Shown here: piece after piece, positions 6,743 to 9,204 of the stretch
Numbering within the stretch: the stretch's first letter is position 1
Layout: the number at the start of each line of letters is the position of its first letter
Made by a program: the position numbers and the translations under genes
Notes under the pieces: generated by a model
Told to the model about the DNA's origin: nothing
What the model saw: the letters and a program-made list of their open reading frames with translations, nothing else
The model's database searches: none
Source: an uncultured Bacilli bacterium
GTDB taxonomy: Bacteria > Bacillota_I > Bacilli_A > RF39 > UBA660
Direction of reading: 5' to 3'
DNA length: 9,204 bases
NCBI GenBank assembly: GCA_947630095.1
Contig: CANRGI010000041.1
Location: forward strand, 1 to 9,204

Positions 6743-6757
6743 ATCATCTATCTTTTT
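6717..6757. terminator. Bidirectional terminator between the M18 and PP-loop genes
   Basis: AAAAAGATAGA (6717-6727) pairs with TCTATCTTTTT (6747-6757) over a 19-base loop. The stem is A/T-rich and flanked by T-runs on both strands, so it can end transcription from either side. Its arms lie in the last codons of both convergent genes, whose stop codons are only 1 base apart. Confidence 0.55.
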
Positions 6758-7574
6758 TATCATAATTATCTAAAAATGAAGTATAAACCCCATTCTTTTT
6801 TGTACCTAAAATACAATTAAGGTTTACATTGTCAAGTGATTTAAATATGTTGAAGTCAGCATCTTTATTTAGTTTTCTTAAATAATTTATAAGTTCTTTC
6901 ATTTCAAGACGTTTACTTTTAGTTTCGTCAAGTGAACAATTTTCTGTAAATCTACAAGCGCAGTTTAGGAAAGTTAATTTGTTATAGTTTCTCCAAGATA
7001 TTATAGATGCTTCCTTAACTAGGTACAAAGGTCTAATAAGTTCTAATCCTTTAAAATTATCACTATGAAGTTTTGGCATCATTGTTTTTAGTTCTGAAGA
7101 ATATATCATAGAAAGTAGTGTTGTTTCTATTACATCGTCAAAATGGTGACCTAAAGCAATTTTATTACAACCTAGTTCTTGTGCTTTACTATATAAGTAA
7201 CCTCTTCTCATTCTAGCACATAGATAGCAAGGACTTTTTTCAATATCTTTTACTATATTAAATATATCACTTTCAAATATCTGTATAGGTATATTTAATA
7301 ATTTAGCATTTTCTATTAGATATTTTTTGTTTTGTTCGTTATAACCTGGGTCCATAACTACATATTCTGCTTCAAATTTAATATTACCGTGCTTTATTAA
7401 TTCTTCTATGCATTTTGCTAAAAGAAATGAGTCTTTTCCACCACTTATACAAACCATAATTCTGTCGTTTTTTTCTATCAATTTGTAATCACTTACGGCT
7501 CGCATAAATTTGCTCCATATATCTTTTCTAAATTTGGTTATTATACTTCTTTCTATTTCTTGATATCTTTCCAT
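6744..7574 (-). CDS. ttcA: TtcA-like PP-loop tRNA-thiolation enzyme (tRNA 2-thiocytidine type)
   Basis: TtcA adenylates cytidine 32 of certain tRNAs and replaces its oxygen with sulfur, using an oxygen-sensitive iron-sulfur cluster. The 276-residue protein has the PP-loop SGGKDS (44-49) after DRIMVCI, a CYLCARMRRGYLY block (Cys116, Cys119), GHHFDDVIETTLLSMIY (142-158), MMPKLHSD (165-172) and RPLYLVKE. A Cys-rich CACRFTENC (205-213) can supply the third cluster ligand. This pattern fits TtcA and not TilS or MnmA. The ATG at 7574 has only a weak ribosome site (an AGG about 11 bases upstream), so either translation is poor or the true start lies a little inside. It lies 31 bases after copZ with no terminator between, so it may be part of the csoR-copZ transcript. 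Substrate in this organism is inferred. Confidence 0.8.
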   Translation of the reverse strand: MERYQEIERSIITKFRKDIWSKFMRAVSDYKLIEKNDRIMVCISGGKDSFLLAKCIEELIKHGNIKFEAEYVVMDPGYNEQNKKYLIENAKLLNIPIQIFESDIFNIVKDIEKSPCYLCARMRRGYLYSKAQELGCNKIALGHHFDDVIETTLLSMIYSSELKTMMPKLHSDNFKGLELIRPLYLVKEASIISWRNYNKLTFLNCACRFTENCSLDETKSKRLEMKELINYLRKLNKDADFNIFKSLDNVNLNCILGTKKNGVYTSFLDNYDKKDR

Positions 7575-7605
7575 AATAATCTAACCTGCCTATTTTTAAA
7601 CTTAA

Positions 7606-7824
7606 TTAGTCCGCTTTTATATACTCTTTTTTAGTTACATATCCTAAATCATTAATTGTGTTTATTATTTCTTCGTCACTTACATTATCACATTTTATAT
7701 GTGCTTCTTTTAAATCTTTTATCTTAACACTTTTTATGTTTTTGTTTTGTAAAAGTGCTTCTTTTATTCTTTTTACACAATGTTCACAACTAATACCTTC
7801 TATAGTTATACTTAATTTTCTCAT
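7606..7824 (-). CDS. copZ: Copper chaperone CopZ-like heavy-metal-associated (HMA) domain protein
   Basis: A 72-residue protein that is one HMA domain. The GISCEHC motif supplies Cys13 and Cys16 for binding Cu(I), and the closing INDLGY element is typical of the fold. It should pass copper to a P-type exporter or buffer it in the cytoplasm. Its ATG overlaps the csoR stop by one base (TAATG), and its AAGGAGG ribosome site lies within the last csoR codons, so the two are co-translated and copper-induced through CsoR. Odd point: the usual partner, a CopA ATPase, does not follow; the next gene is ttcA-like. Metal specificity is inferred from context. Confidence 0.85.
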   Translation of the reverse strand: MRKLSITIEGISCEHCVKRIKEALLQNKNIKSVKIKDLKEAHIKCDNVSDEEIINTINDLGYVTKKEYIKAD

Positions 7825-8111
7825 TAATTTAGCCTCCTTATTAATTCTAATACTTCGTCTATAATGTCAGTATTTCCTTTAGATAAATTTTCTTTAACAC
7901 AAGTGTTTATGTGATTTTTTAATATTTCACGAGATATGCTTTTTATGCCTGATGCAATAGAAGAAAGTTGAATAAGTATGTCTCCACAGTATCTATCTTC
8001 TTTTATCATTTCTTCAATGCCTCTTATTTGACCTTCTAAAATCTTTAGTCTTGTATCTAATTTTTTCTTTTCTATTTCTGTTCTATTTACCGTTTTTACT
8101 TCTTTTGACAT
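7824..8111 (-). CDS. csoR: Copper-sensing transcriptional repressor CsoR
   Basis: The 95-residue all-helical protein belongs to the CsoR/RcnR/FrmR family. Conserved segments are KKLDTRLKILEGQIRGIEEMI (17-37) and a Cu(I) site of Cys42 (RYCGD), His67 and Cys71 (NHINTC). The Cys-His-Cys pattern and its spacing are those of copper sensors, unlike the nickel/cobalt RcnR or formaldehyde FrmR branches. Copper binding releases the tetramer from DNA. It starts at ATG 8111 after an AAAGGAG site and overlaps copZ by one base. The promoter just upstream holds a palindromic G-tract operator between its -35 and -10 boxes, so the gene should repress its own operon. Confidence 0.92.
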   Translation of the reverse strand: MSKEVKTVNRTEIEKKKLDTRLKILEGQIRGIEEMIKEDRYCGDILIQLSSIASGIKSISREILKNHINTCVKENLSKGNTDIIDEVLELIRRLN

Positions 8112-8133
8112 AATGGTCTCCTTTCAAAAATAA

Positions 8134-8163
8134 ATTATACTACCCCTAGGGGGTAGTAGTCAA
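8134..8163 (-). promoter_or_regulatory. csoR-copZ promoter
   Basis: On the minus strand a -35 TTGACT (8163-8158) and a consensus -10 TATAAT (8139-8134) are separated by 18 bases. The AAAGGAG ribosome site and the csoR ATG follow about 20 bases later. The spacer is taken up by the CsoR operator, so repressor and sigma-A polymerase cannot occupy it together. Confidence 0.8.
8139..8157. promoter_or_regulatory. CsoR operator
   Basis: A perfect inverted repeat, ACTACCCC then TAG then GGGGTAGT, of the TACCC-N-GGGGTA type known for CsoR sites in Firmicutes. It spans the spacer between the -35 and -10 boxes and touches the first base of the -10. Such an opposed C-tract/G-tract is striking in DNA this AT-rich. 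Confidence 0.85.
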
Positions 8164-8179
8164 TAATCTATTTAAAATT

Positions 8180-9204
8180 TTAATCAATATCTAAAGTATC
8201 TGCTGTTATACAAAATACTGCATATAATGGAACTGATTTTATGTTATTTTCAAAACCAAAGTTTTTACTAGAAACCCTGATGCCATAGTGGGGATTATAT
8301 TCTTTCATATAATTATTTAAACTTTTAGATTTTGTATTAGTGCTTGTTTTTACTTCAAGAGGAATTATTAAGCCTTTTTCTGACTGTAAAATGAAATCAA
8401 GTTCGCTATCATAGTCATTTTTCCAATAATTAAGGTTTAAACCATTATATTTAAGAGAAGATGCAACATAGTTTTCTGTTAACATACCTATCATTACTTC
8501 ATTAACTGCTTCTCTATTTTGAATTAAATATATAGGAAACTCACTTAAGTTAGTTAGGAGTCCAACATCGTTCATATAAAGTTTAAAAGAGTCTAATTCT
8601 TCATACATCTTTAAAGGTAAACCTATTTTTGTTTTAACACATTTATTAACTATTCCAGCATTAACTAACCAATTAATAGAAGCACCAAAGATAGAACTAG
8701 TTCCACCTTTTTGGACTAATTTATATTGAAATTTTTTGTTGTCTTTGGCAAGTTGAACTGGTATAGAGTCAAAAGCGGCTATGATTTTAGGAGCATCTGT
8801 CACTTCACTATATTTAGTTATGTCACTTTTATAAGAGTCTAATATTGCCTTTTGATAATCAATTGCAGTTATAGTACTATTTGAAGAAATGAAATCTGCG
8901 ACTACTTCTGGCATACCACCTATAGATAAATAATCATAATAAAGGTCTAGTGCCTCTTTATGTAATGTTTCGGCCATTGGGGTATTTTTCTTAAAGCATT
9001 CTTTTATGTTTTCTAATAATAAATCATTATTAGTATTTATTAAAAATTCTTCAAAAGATAGTGGATAAATTGTTAGAAATTCAACTTTACCTACTGGAAA
9101 AGAAAAGTCTTTTTTATTAATATGTACACCTAGTAAACTCCCTGCGCCTATTACATAATATTCTGGTGCTTCTTCATAAAAATATTTTAAAGATGTAAGG
9201 GCAC
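8180..9204 (-). CDS. AAA+ ATPase with C-terminal DUF4143 domain (N-terminal part lies outside the window)
   Basis: The frame is open to the window edge, so the protein extends upstream; 340 residues are visible. The ATG at 8977 is internal, because family sequence continues before it. Visible blocks are VIGAGSLLG, FPVGKVEFL and YPLSFEEFL from the end of the AAA_14 ATPase, then GGMPEVV, KSDITKYSE, and FDSIPVQLAKDNKKF from the DUF4143 region. The C-terminal part has SELDFIL and IPLEVK, a D...ExK pair as in PD-(D/E)XK folds. Walker motifs lie outside the window. These proteins are common, often present in many copies per genome, and their job is unclear; links to mobile or toxin-antitoxin-like modules have been proposed. 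The gene ends just before the csoR promoter and is probably a separate unit. Confidence 0.85.
   Translation of the reverse strand, partial: ALTSLKYFYEEAPEYYVIGAGSLLGVHINKKDFSFPVGKVEFLTIYPLSFEEFLINTNNDLLLENIKECFKKNTPMAETLHKEALDLYYDYLSIGGMPEVVADFISSNSTITAIDYQKAILDSYKSDITKYSEVTDAPKIIAAFDSIPVQLAKDNKKFQYKLVQKGGTSSIFGASINWLVNAGIVNKCVKTKIGLPLKMYEELDSFKLYMNDVGLLTNLSEFPIYLIQNREAVNEVMIGMLTENYVASSLKYNGLNLNYWKNDYDSELDFILQSEKGLIIPLEVKTSTNTKSKSLNNYMKEYNPHYGIRVSSKNFGFENNIKSVPLYAVFCITADTLDID

Noticed and set aside
681..7574. Alternative genetic code (TGA = Trp) as explanation of the broken frames
   Set aside because: Only one of the three breaks is at a TGA, reading through it does not restore frame, and intact genes use TGG for Trp and TGA as stop.
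6744..7574. TilS (tRNA-Ile lysidine synthase) as identity of the PP-loop gene
   Set aside because: The CxxC block, GHHFDD motif and C-terminal cysteines fit TtcA; TilS lacks them.

Overview
The window is strongly AT-rich, has strong AGGAGG-type ribosome binding sites, and uses the standard code: TGA is a stop (it ends the PP-loop gene at 6744) and Trp is TGG. The families present (M18 peptidase of the Firmicutes type, TtcA-like PP-loop enzyme, CsoR/CopZ, RarA/MgsA, DUF2130) suggest a low-GC Firmicute, perhaps one of the small-genome gut Bacilli or Erysipelotrichia-like lineages. That placement is inference. No insertion sequence, CRISPR array, tRNA or rRNA was seen.

Region 1 (1-5354) is read entirely on the minus strand. 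In transcription order it holds: a gene with a DUF3427-like domain followed, in the -1 frame, by a DUF3883-like PD-(D/E)XK nuclease domain (5354-4372); a coiled-coil DUF2130 protein (4369-3071) only 2 bases downstream; a single-pass membrane protein of unknown function split by a frameshift (2995-2044); rarA, broken by a small deletion in the AAA+ core (1980-681); an approx. 120-nt structured RNA with its own promoter and terminator (about 610-488); and the start of a DUF2828 gene that runs off the window (472-1). Three of these genes carry reading-frame breaks.

Region 2 (5453-6742, plus strand) is an M18-family aminopeptidase with a full set of predicted metal ligands. It diverges from region 1 and converges on region 3, sharing an apparent bidirectional terminator.

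Region 3 (6744-9204, minus strand) holds the end of a DUF4143 AAA+ ATPase (9204-8180), then a copper-responsive unit csoR-copZ. A perfect CsoR-type operator fills the spacer of its promoter. A TtcA-like tRNA-thiolation enzyme lies 31 bases after copZ. No copper-exporting ATPase is present within the window.

The points most worth a second look are: (a) the two adjacent, translationally coupled genes that both carry a D...ExK nuclease signature, the first with a T_TTA_AAC slippery heptamer exactly where its frame changes; (b) the structured RNA directly upstream of the DUF2828 gene, which is either an attenuating leader or a Y-RNA-like partner RNA; and (c) the sensor-2 deletion in rarA.
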